A stretch of 64,000 nucleotides of DNA from Actinomucor elegans (taxonomy: Eukaryota > Mucoromycota > Mucoromycetes > Mucorales > Mucoraceae), in the NCBI GenBank assembly GCA_026027325.1, contig JAMSLZ010000013.1:392501-456500 (forward strand). Direction: 5' to 3'. Each line of letters begins with the position of its first letter. Position 1 is the stretch's first letter. The notes beneath the pieces were generated by a model that was not told the origin of the DNA, searched no databases, and saw nothing but the letters and a program-made list of their open reading frames with translations. Positions 50,641 to 60,813 of this stretch are shown one piece after another. The translations under genes and the position numbers were made by a program.

Positions 50641-51369
50641 ATGCTCTTCAATAGTCTTATTACATCGATTGCTCTTATGGCCAGCCTGGTTGCTGCCGCA
50701 CCTACCAATATTACTACCAAAGGATCGGAAAATTTTCAAGATTATGGACCTCCTCTTGTCAAAGTCATCAACAACTGTAAATCAACTCTGAAGATTGGTC
50801 ATTCTGTCGATGTAGATTACTATGGGCCTGTGATTGATGTTCCTGTTGGCGGTTCTCACACTTACAAGTTGCCTATCAACTGGTCTGGCCGTATTTGGGG
50901 TAGAACAAATTGTGGCGGCCAAAACTGTTACAAGACTGGTATGGGCTCGTCGCCTGCTTCTCTAGCTGAATTCCACTTTTTGGAATCTGGTAAAGTCTTT
51001 TATGATATTTCCTTTGTTGCTGGATTCAACTTGCCTATTGTTGTTGAACCTGTCAAGAAAGTCAGTATTGATTTCGCTGATGACCGTCTGTGTCGCACTT
51101 CTCGTTGTACCACTTTACCTGATTGCCCTGCTGGCTTCGAAACGTATGATGATAATGGTAAAATTTCGGGTTGTTTGAGTGCATGTACCAAGTTCAATAC
51201 AGACGAATACTGTTGTACTGGTCATTATCTCGATCCTAAAATTTGTACTACCAATTCCTACGCCAGCGCAGTCGAAGCTGTTTGTCCTGACGTCTATTCT
51301 TATGCTTTTGATGATGATACTAGTGTTTATATGTGCACTTCAAATGCTTATACCGTTACATATTGTTAG
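50641..51369 (+). CDS. Thaumatin-like secreted protein
   Basis: Intronless 242-residue protein. A signal peptide (MLFNSLITSIALMASLVAAA) is followed by a thaumatin/osmotin fold. Markers are LVKVINNCKSTLKIGHSV at the start of the mature chain, GRIWGRTNCGGQNC (the first disulfide pair and WGRT signature), the acidic-cleft-type ASLAEFHF, VSFVAGFNLP-type residues (YDISFVAGFNLPIVV), and a Cys-rich C-terminal domain (CRTSRC, LPDCPAGFE, GCLSACTKFNTDEYCCTG), ending YTVTYC. Fungal members often bind or cut beta-1,3-glucan in the wall; activity here is inferred only from family. No frameshift. The strong TATA box and simple structure suggest regulated, possibly high expression. Confidence 0.9.
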   Translation: MLFNSLITSIALMASLVAAAPTNITTKGSENFQDYGPPLVKVINNCKSTLKIGHSVDVDYYGPVIDVPVGGSHTYKLPINWSGRIWGRTNCGGQNCYKTGMGSSPASLAEFHFLESGKVFYDISFVAGFNLPIVVEPVKKVSIDFADDRLCRTSRCTTLPDCPAGFETYDDNGKISGCLSACTKFNTDEYCCTGHYLDPKICTTNSYASAVEAVCPDVYSYAFDDDTSVYMCTSNAYTVTYC

Positions 51370-51957
51370 TTATATTAGAAACGATATGTATTATAGATAT
51401 ATATTCTGAATAATTCAGCTTGATGCTGCTGGCCATTTAGAATAAAAATAATAAAAAAAAATTATCATTAAAGCTGTGTCTTAGCCTTATCACTGTATGA
51501 ATGAGACGGATGAAAGTTTTTTCTTTGCCTGCCGGTGTAGGACGCAGTAAAATGCCAAGACTACAAATCCCGACCATCATCGTTCTATGCAAGTCATTTA
51601 TAACCAATATCGATTTGGAAGAATATACCGTAAATCTGAACAGGGAATATATATATACTACAATTTGATCTGTTGTCGTTAGATTTATGTCTAGAATGTG
51701 CTCAAAGAACAACAAGTCGTGTAATACCACGTTTGATTGAATAAAGTACCTGGTGAACCCAAACTATCCGTATATGGGCTGAGCTATATTTTGTGGGCCT
51801 TAAACAGATAATGTTCCACCCCTTCTTCTTTTTCTCTTTTTCTTCTGTTATCATCCAACTACTATTTGGGCCCGAGAATCGAAAAAACCAAATAGACCGA
51901 AATCTGTTCACTTTTTCTTTCTTCTTAAACGCGATATTAGTATACTTTGTTTAATTT
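51370..51957. other. Intergenic, no gene seen
   Basis: About 590 nt: thaumatin 3' UTR, then the promoter of the zinc-cluster gene, with a pyrimidine-rich stretch (about 51818-51850 and 51910-51930) before the start codon. Confidence 0.45.
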
Positions 51958-54434
51958 ATGGCTGATGCAACAAAGAACCAGAACAATTTGGGTGCAGCCT
52001 GCTATCGCTGCAGAGGTTTCAGGCAAATAACTGTTTTCTTTAGATCAAGTCATTACGAAAATGAATAACATTATATTATAGACATGCTTGCGATCGAACA
52101 AAGCCAGCTTGTTCTCGGTGTAAAAGAAGAGGAATAACTTGCGAGTACCCAGAAGCTGCACCTACATTAAAGAAACTACAAAAAGCAACTGAAACGCTAG
52201 GTGATCGTATCAAGAAATTCGGTGAGCTTTTAAAGACTGGCGAGAATGGTGGATTACCTAATAAAAACAGAGAATTTAAGGGCATTTCACTTCAAAGACT
52301 TGCACAGCCTCGATCTTCTGTCGCGCCTGCTGAAGTAGGAACACCATCTTCTTTTTTGTCTCTTGATGATACATCCATCTCTATTTATTCAACCGAAGAT
52401 ACCAGTAGTATCAATAGTAATCAAGTTGCATCTACTAGCTCATTCTCCGTGTATCCATGCAGCAAATGCTACAAAGATCTACAGCAATGTGACTTAACAT
52501 TACCAAGCTGTAGCCGTTGCGCTGGCAGTAACTTTGAATGTGTCTACATGAAAACTGAACCAAAAGCAAACCATGTATCTCAAGTACTCAATAGTATGAA
52601 TAAGGTTATGGATCAATGGCAGGAATCCATTGATAAAATGGCCAAAGATTTCGCTCAAAAGACAAGAGACTTTGGCCAACGCGTAGATCAGTCCTTTAAA
52701 AAGAAGCCTTTACAGCCCTTTGCTTGGAAAATCACCACCACCAACAAAGGTTTATCTGTAGAAAGTAACGTGAATTCTTTCAATGATCTGTCTAAGCTAG
52801 TAGATCAGTTTAAACGAACCATGCATATATCTCCTCGAGACCCTGAACCAAATGACATCAATCATGAACATCATAGAATGGGTCAAACAATTGAATTGGA
52901 TGACACAAGCTCTATTCATACATCTTCTGGATTTTCCTTTGGTATTTGGAATTCTTGGTCCCATCCAACGCAGACTTTGCCTGATGACTATCCTATGGAA
53001 ATTTCACAAGAACGCACTGATAGTCTGGTCGAACTGTATTGTAGAACACCTTGTTGTTCCGCTATCCGTTTACCAATCATCGACACAACTGAATTTCTGA
53101 CACGTTATCGCGATCCTGATCCTGAAAAACGGCCTTCCACCGTTCTAGTTTATGCCGTGTGCGCTATGGCTGCTCGTAATGCGTTTCAGATGCATGTATG
53201 GGGTAAGCTTCCTGATCATGAAACATCGCAATACAATATGGGTAAAGCACTTTCTGTTGCCTACTGCCTCAAAGGTCGCGAAAAGTTAGCTGAATGTTTT
53301 GATGAACCTAGTATTGATAATTGTCAAGCTGCTTTCTTATTATCTTACTGCAATTATCAAAATGGTTATCCTGGCGTCATGTATATCTATGAATGGATTT
53401 CCTTTACAATGGCTCAGGAATTAGGTCTCTATGAACCTGACCGAATCTTGAATACGCGCGAGAGCATTTTGATTTGGTGTTTGTACTATTTCAATACTTG
53501 GTATCGTGTCTTGCAAGGTGTCTCAAACATTTCTGTGGAATTCCACCCCAGTCGCCCGTTTTCTCCTCCTCAACCAAAGCCTCAGCTCGACTTTATGGAT
53601 ATTGATTCAGCAGGACCATCACAAGAAATGATTGAATATTACATTTATACTGAATGGTACTGTATGATCCAGTTACAAGTGCTGCGTCACGATGTAATGA
53701 GTCGTTTGCTTTCAGCACAGGCTGCTGGTAAACAAGACACGACTCTATCAAAAGATCTCTTAGTTATGCAAGATAGACTTCAGCAGTTTTATGATACTTT
53801 ACCGGTTGAGTGGAAAAATCCTGATCTGGAATCGATTGCCCTTGACCAAATGGCAGCTTCTGCCACTGAATCTTGCTGTGGAGGTCACGGTGGGTTGGAC
53901 CCACAACAATACTATCTTGTTGATATCCATGAATTTGCCAGATTTTGTATACTCAGTGTTCACGTCGATTACAATGTCAACAAAATCTTATTGCATCAAG
54001 CCTTTTTCCCTTCAGATCACATCCCTACTTCACCTTTCTCAGTACAATGTTTGAATACTTGTATTGATGCGGCTTATGCTATTACTCAAACGTTGGATAT
54101 TCTGGTCAAGCACCATGATGAATGCAACATTCCTTTACTGAGCTTCTTATTCGCCAATATGGTCTATATCAAATTACTCAACTATTCCGATTATCAATAT
54201 CAAGAGTTTGCTAGAAGATGTTTGGAACAATCAGTCAATATTTCAAAAATGTCTAAAGCCTATCTCTATGACTTTGAAATGACGCGTAAATTGGTGGCTA
54301 TGATGGAGCAAGATGTCCATAATGCTTGTGGAGGAAAACCAACTAGTATGCTGCTAGATGATGATATGCATTCCTTTGCTGCTACCTCATTACATACTAT
54401 GGCGCCTTTTACTCAGCCTCAAGAACCTTTTTAA
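51958..54434 (+). CDS. Transcription factor with two Zn2Cys6 clusters and fungal-specific TF domain
   Basis: Nuclear regulator of about 805 residues. The ATG at 51958 opens exon 1 (51958-52022). Exon 2 runs 52082-54434. Joining through a GC-AG intron (52023-52081) gives a complete first cluster with spacing C-X2-C-X6-C-X6-C-X2-C-X6-C (ACYRCRGFRHACDRTKPACS, then RCKRRGITCEYP). After a linker with helix-forming residues, a second complete cluster of identical spacing appears near residue 175 (YPCSKCYKDLQQCDLTLPSC, then SRCAGSNFECVY). The fungal-specific TF domain follows (VELYCRTPCCSAIRLPIIDT, FLLSYCNYQNGYPGVMYIYE, TMAQELGLYEPDR). The tail is Asp/Gln-rich, with TAA at 54432-54434. A GT donor a few bases earlier (52014) would shift the frame to a stop. 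Targets unknown. Confidence 0.87.
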
Positions 54435-55500
54435 TTGTCTTTCTGCATACCTCTCTATCATCTTTTATATATACTACTTATGTTTCTTTTTTATCTCTTT
54501 CTTTATAACAAGAAATGAAAACAAAAAAAACTTAATTTGCCTTTTGTACACGTACTTTGTATATGTTTCCTTAATATGCCTCTGTTGACTTAATAAACAA
54601 GTATATAATAATAATTACCTTTTTTAGAGTCCCACCTTACATAACCTATCTATATTGAACACAAAGTGCACAGCTGTTAAGCCGAATTTTCATTTACATG
54701 GCAACGATACAGTTGGAAATAGATAAAGCAACGGTTTGTTCTATTGGACCATGGTTAAATAAATATTCTGATAGGTTCTACACTATGTTTTCAATATGAG
54801 AATTATCAAGTATTAATAAAAATAGACGCTATCAATTTTAGCAATTCAAAATCACGACAAATTTCTCTTTCCTCAATGACTGATCACCAGTTTACTTCCC
54901 ACTCAAATAAGCACTTCCTTTGGTACACCTTTTGCCAAAATGATAACACAAGAAAAAAATTAAAGTGTTGCACTTTAAAGAAAACAGTATCTTATGTTTT
55001 TACAAGTGTTGCATATACAAATGTCTCCATATCAAATTGTCAATTTGGCTTGTTGTATTTTAAAATTCTCTTGATGATTTTTTTTTGACATGTTACTTCT
55101 TTCATAGAGTGAAGGCCCAAGCAATTATGATTAAAAGAAAGCTTTTTACTCAAACAATCGTTTAAACATGATTCAGAATGAAACCATAAAGATGAGTTTG
55201 CAGAACCTGGTTGCAAATATCAGTGATACAGGTTTGCAGTTTTTCCTTCTCAAAAAGTTCACGTACTTTAGGTTTGTACAGCAAACAATGGCTGTTTGGT
55301 GGCGAGGTTTGAAAATGTGGTGAGACACTTTCATACAAAATAGCCGCATGGTGGCGGATCCGAACCCGAGTTTACCAGCACTCTCAGGCAATAGCTAAAT
55401 TTAGCCATATCCTTAAAAATCGTGCACCCCAGCCTGTTTTTTCTACTGTAAATGGCCTCTAATGCTCCTCCACCAATGCTATGACTAATCATCTAAAATC
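54435..55500. other. Intergenic, mostly non-coding, near transposon relics
   Basis: 3' UTR of the zinc-cluster gene, then AT-rich DNA. A coding-like frame at 54876-55085 (KKLKCCTLKKTVSYVFTSVA) and the opposite-strand stretch at 55173-55391 are not recognised. They may be flanks of the mobile elements that follow. Confidence 0.4.
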
Positions 55501-55508
55501 AGGTCGAT

Positions 55509-56010
55509 CCAATTCAAATACAAAGCCAACCTTTCCCATCTAAAGAATGCCTACTCACGGTAAACGATATTCAGAATACTTTCAAATTCTTGTCCTCAAA
55601 AAAGGCACCTGCTGTTGACCACATGAAAATCGAAATGCTTCTACCACTGGTCGCTACAATTGCTCCAATACTCTTATACTTATTCAAACTATGTTGGTAA
55701 TGATCATACACCTCCATAAATTGGCAAATTGTAGGGACCGTTCCCATTCAAAAGAAAGGACATACAACAGATCTTACCAACTACCGACCGATAAGCCTCA
55801 CTTCTATATGTCGAAAGTTTTTTGAAAAATGTATTCATTCATACCTGTTAATGGCTTGTCTTCCCTTGAATATTGTACAAGGTAGATTCCATGACGCTTG
55901 AGGCCCACTTAATCACGTCCTCAGTTTGACAGAAATATGCAACATCCATCGACACGAATGCAAAATAAACTCTATTCTAGATTTTCTTGATTATATTTAT
56001 TATGGTTGTG
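55509..56010 (+). pseudogene. LINE (non-LTR) reverse transcriptase remnant
   Basis: Parts of a non-LTR retrotransposon reverse transcriptase in two frames. The first (55509-55697) reads TVNDIQNTFKFLSSKKAPAV, then DHMKIEMLLPLVATIAP and LYLFKLCW before a stop. After a frameshift, from about 55718, the classic block TVPIQKKGHTTDLTNYRPIS continues LTSICRKFFEKCI, NIVQGRFHDA, a TGA, GPLNHVLSLTEICN, and FLDYIYYG where the FLDxxxAYD metal motif would be. Stops and the degraded active site show it is inactive. No 5' or 3' ends identified. Confidence 0.75.
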
Positions 56011-57364
56011 AAAAGATATAGTAGAGGGAAAGCAACGGATATTCGCGCTGAAACAAACTTGAAGTCAGTGCTAACACCACTAATTCCTTTTATGAGTCAT
56101 TATCTGTGGGAATCCATGAAGCAGCAGATGGTGGTGGTTCAAAGTGAAAACTCAAGATAGGAAGCAAAGCTATGAATTTTTGATGACCATGTCTGCCAAC
56201 TTGCGAGCAGAAAATCTCTTCAACATTGGTCCCAAAACAGCATTGACTGCACAGAAAATACGCTCTTTGACAGCAAGGACCTTTATCATGGCACGAAAAT
56301 CAAACAATTTTTGGAAATCATGCGCAGCCGTACAGCTTACACGATGCCAGCATTGTTGATCTCCTTATGACAATTGGTTTCTGGCTTTGGGGATTCGACT
56401 ACCTACCTTCTTACCTATACACACAGCGCATGAAGAACTTGATGGGGATCTCATCGTACCAACCATGGTTTTTACTCTCTGCGACACACCACACAGTGAA
56501 GGTTACAGTACATCTTCAAACTCGATCAGCAAATTAGCATCTCGCTTCTTAAAATTTTTGGTAAAGCCAATGATGGTCTTGTTACCCATACCTGATTTTT
56601 CAACAGACTTCCATGCATTCAGGACGGCAGCAGAACTGAAGAACATCCAACCCAATGAAAAAGGAGAATACAAGCCATCGAAAAGCTGGGATACATTGTC
56701 ATCTTTTGTTCGTAAGCTTGAACATCAATTGGAACTGCATGGAAGTCTCTCTCTTCCGTTAGTCATCGCACTAAATCTGATTTCAATTCACCTGCTGAAA
56801 TTGCCAGTAAAAATCTGCCAACATGCAACGCACGTATTAAAGATAACGTTATGAAGCATCTTCAGCATTTGTATTGTGATCGTCAGCTGCGATAATTGTC
56901 TCCTTGTTTACCATTTTTTCCCATACAACATCTTTATCGATATAACCATTATAACTTTTTTATATACATAAAAAATATTATCGTGATGTCATGTTCTTTT
57001 TTCTTATATGTTAGATGTATAACAGCTGTCTGAGCGGCACTGAGATTTTTGATTGTGTATCATAGAATCGACAAGGCAAAACAAAGGGAGACAGGATTAG
57101 GCTTGCAGAGTGAAGTTTATTCTGTAAAGGAAATCAAACCAAATGTTCTTCCACCATACAGCCATTGTTTGCTGTACAAATTGACAATCAGATATGGAAA
57201 CACATGTATATTCGAATTTTCAAATATGAACAATTCAAGAAAAAGCATTTGTATGTAATCTAAAGCATTAGTAAGCATTATACACTATGAACTATATGTC
57301 CTAAATGGCATTGATCATAAAATAAATAAGTTTTTAGAATTTATCCTAAGAGATTACCCTTAAC
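56011..57364 (+). pseudogene. Unassigned mobile-element-like relic
   Basis: Coding-like pieces in alternating frames: MSANLRAENLFNIGPKTALT (56189 on), GFWLWGFDYLPSYLYTQRMK (about 56370 on), SLSSVSHRTKSDFNSPAEIA and NARIKDNVMKHLQHLYCDRQ (about 56750-56890), and GLGLQSEVYSVKEIKPNVLP (57049-57258). The continuous similarity in style suggests one decayed element or captured gene downstream of the LINE relic. Family not recognised. It is followed by a 26-nt A tract at 57365-57390, which could be an old retroposon tail. Confidence 0.35.
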
Positions 57365-57390
57365 AAAAAAAAAAAAAAAAAAAAAAAAAA
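57365..57390. repeat. Poly(A) tract, 26 nt
   Basis: Uninterrupted A run on the + strand, downstream of and in the same orientation as the LINE-like relic. Confidence 0.9.
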
Positions 57391-57796
57391 GGTTAAGCGT
57401 ATATTTGAATTGGTTACATAAATATGTAACTCTCAGGTGGTGCAATGGTTTTACTGGCTGATGCGCAAAACTTTTTCTTGTTATTACTCTGCCAATTTTT
57501 AGATTTAACCAGATAAAGTAATGCCGAGCTACAACTCTAACACACTGCTTGAGTATTCTAAATGTTTATGTTACGTCATAATAAAATGATGATAAAACAT
57601 TTTTCTCACTTTTAAACTTTAATGGCTCTTCCATTTAATGACATAAAGAAGCCCTAATCACTAGTAATAGTACCATTTGTTAATTGATACTAGTAAAATA
57701 TTGTCTAAGGTAATGGAGAAATATAAAAAGGAGTCTATTCTCCTTCATTTCAACCAATTTTTCTCATTTATTCTTGGCCATACTTAATTCCATATA

Positions 57797-58440
57797 ATGC
57801 CTTATAAGATCTCCCAAGGCAAGCGCGACAGTATCAAATCCCTTGTACTAAAGCAAGAATCAACCATTATCATTGCACAACGTGTAAGTATTTCAAAATG
57901 GACAGTGAACAGAAATAGATCCAGAATACGTTCGACTTAGGAGTGATGGCCATGGAATTGTGCCTCAACATTTCATGGTGGCACTAAAATAAAAACTTAG
58001 AAGTGGATACTTAAGGAACTGTAGAGATGAACACAAATATTTAAAGTCCCTCGGTTATCCAATCCGCTATAATGGGGCTATAAAGTTGATCCGTCAAACT
58101 GAATTTAAGGCTTATATTATGAAGAAGCGATCGTATACCAAGCTTGATAATATGAAGGATGGGCTCCAATGTGCCAGGAAGTACCGTGGTTGGACTATTG
58201 AATAACGTAAGAAAGTCATAATTTTTGGATGAAACGAAAATAAACATGTGGTAGTCCGATGGAGCTATTTATACATGGAGAGCCAGTTCAGGGAGATCTT
58301 CCTCCATAATACTCATGACCAAAAAGTTCGGTAGCGGAGGTACAATGACTTGGAGATGTATGACATCACAAGTGGCAGGTTATGGTAGTCAAGTACTACA
58401 CAAAAACTACGGATCCAGGATGTTATATTAAAAGAGTAAG
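57797..58440 (+). pseudogene. Tc1/mariner-type transposase remnant
   Basis: The ATG at 57797 begins MPYKISQGKRDSIKSLVLK and IIIAQRVSISKWTVNRNRSR, a helix-turn-helix head like Tc1 transposases. A stop follows, then degraded parts in shifting frames: LKSLGYPIRYNGAIKLIRQT, NMKDGLQCARKYRGWTIE, KKVIIFG where the IFSDE catalytic motif is expected, and FGSGGTMTWRCMTSQVAGYG, which matches the GGGSVMVWGCM-type block. Many stops; inactive. Confidence 0.75.
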
Positions 58441-58475
58441 TCCTTAAAGCAATCTTTAATTTTCTCAACCAAATC

Positions 58476-58585
58476 TAAACATGGGTTATATAGTGACTAT
58501 ATTTGGAAATTTAACTGGAAATTTAACTGGAAATTTATAATTCCAGTTAAATTTTCAAATATAGTCACTATATAACCCATGTTTA
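58476..58585. repeat. Near-perfect hairpin (45-nt arms, 20-nt loop), possibly Tc1 inverted ends
   Basis: Arm 58476-58520 pairs with 58541-58585 with one mismatch; the loop is 58521-58540. The inner side repeats GGAAATTTAACT in tandem. Each arm could be read as a Tc1-type terminal inverted repeat beginning CAGTTAAATTT, so two element ends may face each other. It follows the broken Tc1 transposase by about 40 nt. Confidence 0.8.
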
Positions 58586-58747
58586 AACTTATCTTTTAAA
58601 TGTATTAACAGATATACCTTTAAATTTGTGTTTATTCAAGCAATCGTACATTAAGAAACATTAAAAAACACCAATTTATACTTTTGTGCATTGGCCAGTG
58701 TAACTACTGTAGTAGCCAATGATAATCGTGAGTAATAATCCGGCGAC

Positions 58748-58748
<1 letters not shown>

Positions 58749-58779
<31 letters not shown>
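58749..58779. repeat. Poly(A) tract, 31 nt
   Basis: Uninterrupted A run about 130 nt before the start of the F-box gene, in its promoter region. Confidence 0.9.
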
Positions 58780-58782
<3 letters not shown>

Positions 58783-58912
58783 AAACGAATTGGCTTTATA
58801 TTCCCCTCTATGGTTTCTTTTGGTTTACATTACTTTTTCTTTCATTTCGAAAAACAACTCCAGCCAGGCTCAATATACGCGTTATTAAACAAACACTGTA
58901 TACTGTAAAAGC

Positions 58913-60100
58913 ATGTCTAATGGCGACTTTTGTCAATTACCTTTTGAACTTGTTTTGAAAGTAAGCGAGTATTTAGAGTTTTCAGATATTTGGTATTTAG
59001 GTACTTGCTCTCGGCAGAGTCGAACATTAGCTTACCAAATACTCAAATCACAATATCAAATTGACCTAATACAGCCGCGTATTATCAATCCTTTTGGCAA
59101 TCTAATCCGTGCTGCAGTAGCTTATTTGGGCAGATATGGTTTAACGGACGGCATCGATAAATCCGTATTGCAGTCTGTGGCAAATCATATGGCTGTAGCA
59201 ATTTACGACCGAATGCCTAGCAGCAAAACTGAAAGAACTTATTCATTAGAGTTCTTGCTGGGTATAGCGCTGGGTATAGTGCTTGATCATTGCTTATTTG
59301 ATCCAACTTTACGCAAATTAAGTATGCCAAAAGATAGACAAGATATCAATGTAGCTAGCCAAAAGTTTGATCAACTCATATCGTCCATATCTGATACACT
59401 TGCCGATAATACTACTGTTCGATCCACAGGTGTTTTGTTGGTGGATTACTTGTCAACCTTGTACGAAACTCTGAGTGCTCTCTTTTACGAAGAATCGTTT
59501 GTCGAAATTCATCATCAGTTGCTGAAAAAGCACCTGAAGCATCTATTAAGGTCAATTCAGCGCAAATACCAGGCATATCATACCAACTATTCAGCTTTTG
59601 CAGAGGTGAACAAGATTCAATCTGAACCGAGCAAAGACTTCAAGCTATTTACACAGCTCTTATGCTCGCTATCAAAAACTGACTTGATATCTTCAAAGGA
59701 TATTGATGATTTTGCTTATTCATACATCAATTACTTTTTCATGACACGTCCAACCGATGTGAGCTTCTCTATCGGCTCTAGTGTCAAGATCCTGCTACGA
59801 AATTACAATCAAAACCTGGCAATCATCAACACTGTAACACATGAAAAGCGACCTGCTTACTATTATCAATGGAAATTGTGGCTGGAAGAAACCCAGCTTC
59901 GTCTTGATGTATTATTGGATTTACTACGATCTCTCCTAGAAAAAAAATATAGCAATGGCGAGTCTCCAGAATTCAAACATATAATAAGAATGCTGCAAGA
60001 GACAGTGTCTGCGCTATCAAGGACTCAGGAAATCCAGCATATAAACAGTAGCGATGAAGCAACCGAAATTCCACCGACAGAAGACGAGGAATCTTTATAA
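58913..60100 (+). CDS. F-box protein
   Basis: Single-exon gene of 395 residues. The N-terminus CQLPFELVLKVSEYLEFSDI, then WYLGTCSRQSRTLAYQIL, is an F-box (residues about 7-47), which would dock to Skp1 in an SCF ubiquitin ligase. The rest is helical with no recognised substrate-binding repeats (no LRR, WD40 or Kelch). Blocks such as FLLGIALGIVLDHCLFDPTL and YYYQWKLWLEETQLRLDVLL look like a conserved helical domain of unknown kind. The acidic tail (EIPPTEDEESL) ends at TAA 60098-60100. The target is unknown. Confidence 0.75.
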   Translation: MSNGDFCQLPFELVLKVSEYLEFSDIWYLGTCSRQSRTLAYQILKSQYQIDLIQPRIINPFGNLIRAAVAYLGRYGLTDGIDKSVLQSVANHMAVAIYDRMPSSKTERTYSLEFLLGIALGIVLDHCLFDPTLRKLSMPKDRQDINVASQKFDQLISSISDTLADNTTVRSTGVLLVDYLSTLYETLSALFYEESFVEIHHQLLKKHLKHLLRSIQRKYQAYHTNYSAFAEVNKIQSEPSKDFKLFTQLLCSLSKTDLISSKDIDDFAYSYINYFFMTRPTDVSFSIGSSVKILLRNYNQNLAIINTVTHEKRPAYYYQWKLWLEETQLRLDVLLDLLRSLLEKKYSNGESPEFKHIIRMLQETVSALSRTQEIQHINSSDEATEIPPTEDEESL

Positions 60101-60813
60101 TAGCTATACTCTCATTATCATATTAGTATGCTTCTTCATACTTCTTAATATCTATTCATCAGCTTATTGTAAAACGATATGTTAGTTGCCATATTGTTCC
60201 TATTCAATCATAAAACTGTACATCATGACATAAGTGGGCTCCACTTTTTTATTTTTATTTTTATAACATATCTGTCTATACGAGGGCATTGCATCAACAA
60301 GTAGGTTGTAGGTCTCAGAAAAGTAAACTCTACAAAGGATAAGACTTTAGCTTTTTTTTATCATATCATTGTTTGGTATAATAACTTTATTACTGAAGTA
60401 AAGAATTGTATAATCAGCTGATAGGGTATCCGTCACCCCTGGATTATTTGCCTAGATATGGGCTTGCTTGATATACATTCAACTAACCTGATGATCGGAT
60501 CTTATTAAAGCATCTATAAACTGTATTAAAACATATCCCTCACATATAAACTATATTCATAATAGTGCGCTGTGACTAGAACAATCTTAACAACTCTTGG
60601 CTTGAAATTTTCTGTTTGTCTCTGCCCAAAGCACGTTAGACTGCTTCGATAGCTTCTGAAGTCTTCCAGTGTTTTTTTTTTTTAAATTTAAAAATCATAT
60701 TTACCATCACTTGTTATATATAATAGTAGAGGAATACTGGATTAAGTAGGTATTTATTGAAGAAGAAAAATGAGGTATAAAATTTTACACTATGAGTAGC
60801 CAGATTAAGATGA
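60101..60813. other. Intergenic between convergent F-box and PH-domain genes
   Basis: About 710 nt of AT-rich DNA with short T runs; 3' UTRs of both genes. No gene seen. Confidence 0.45.

Noticed and set aside
51370..51730. Minus-strand frame downstream of the thaumatin gene
   Set aside because: No splice support or similarity; probably 3' UTR sequence.
52014..52081. GT donor alternative for the zinc-cluster gene
   Set aside because: Using the GT at 52014 puts exon 2 in a frame that stops within about 20 codons and destroys the cysteine spacing.
55340..55385. GGTTCGGATCC on the minus strand, like a tRNA B box
   Set aside because: No matching A box, acceptor stem or anticodon arm could be folded around it; it lies within mobile-element debris.
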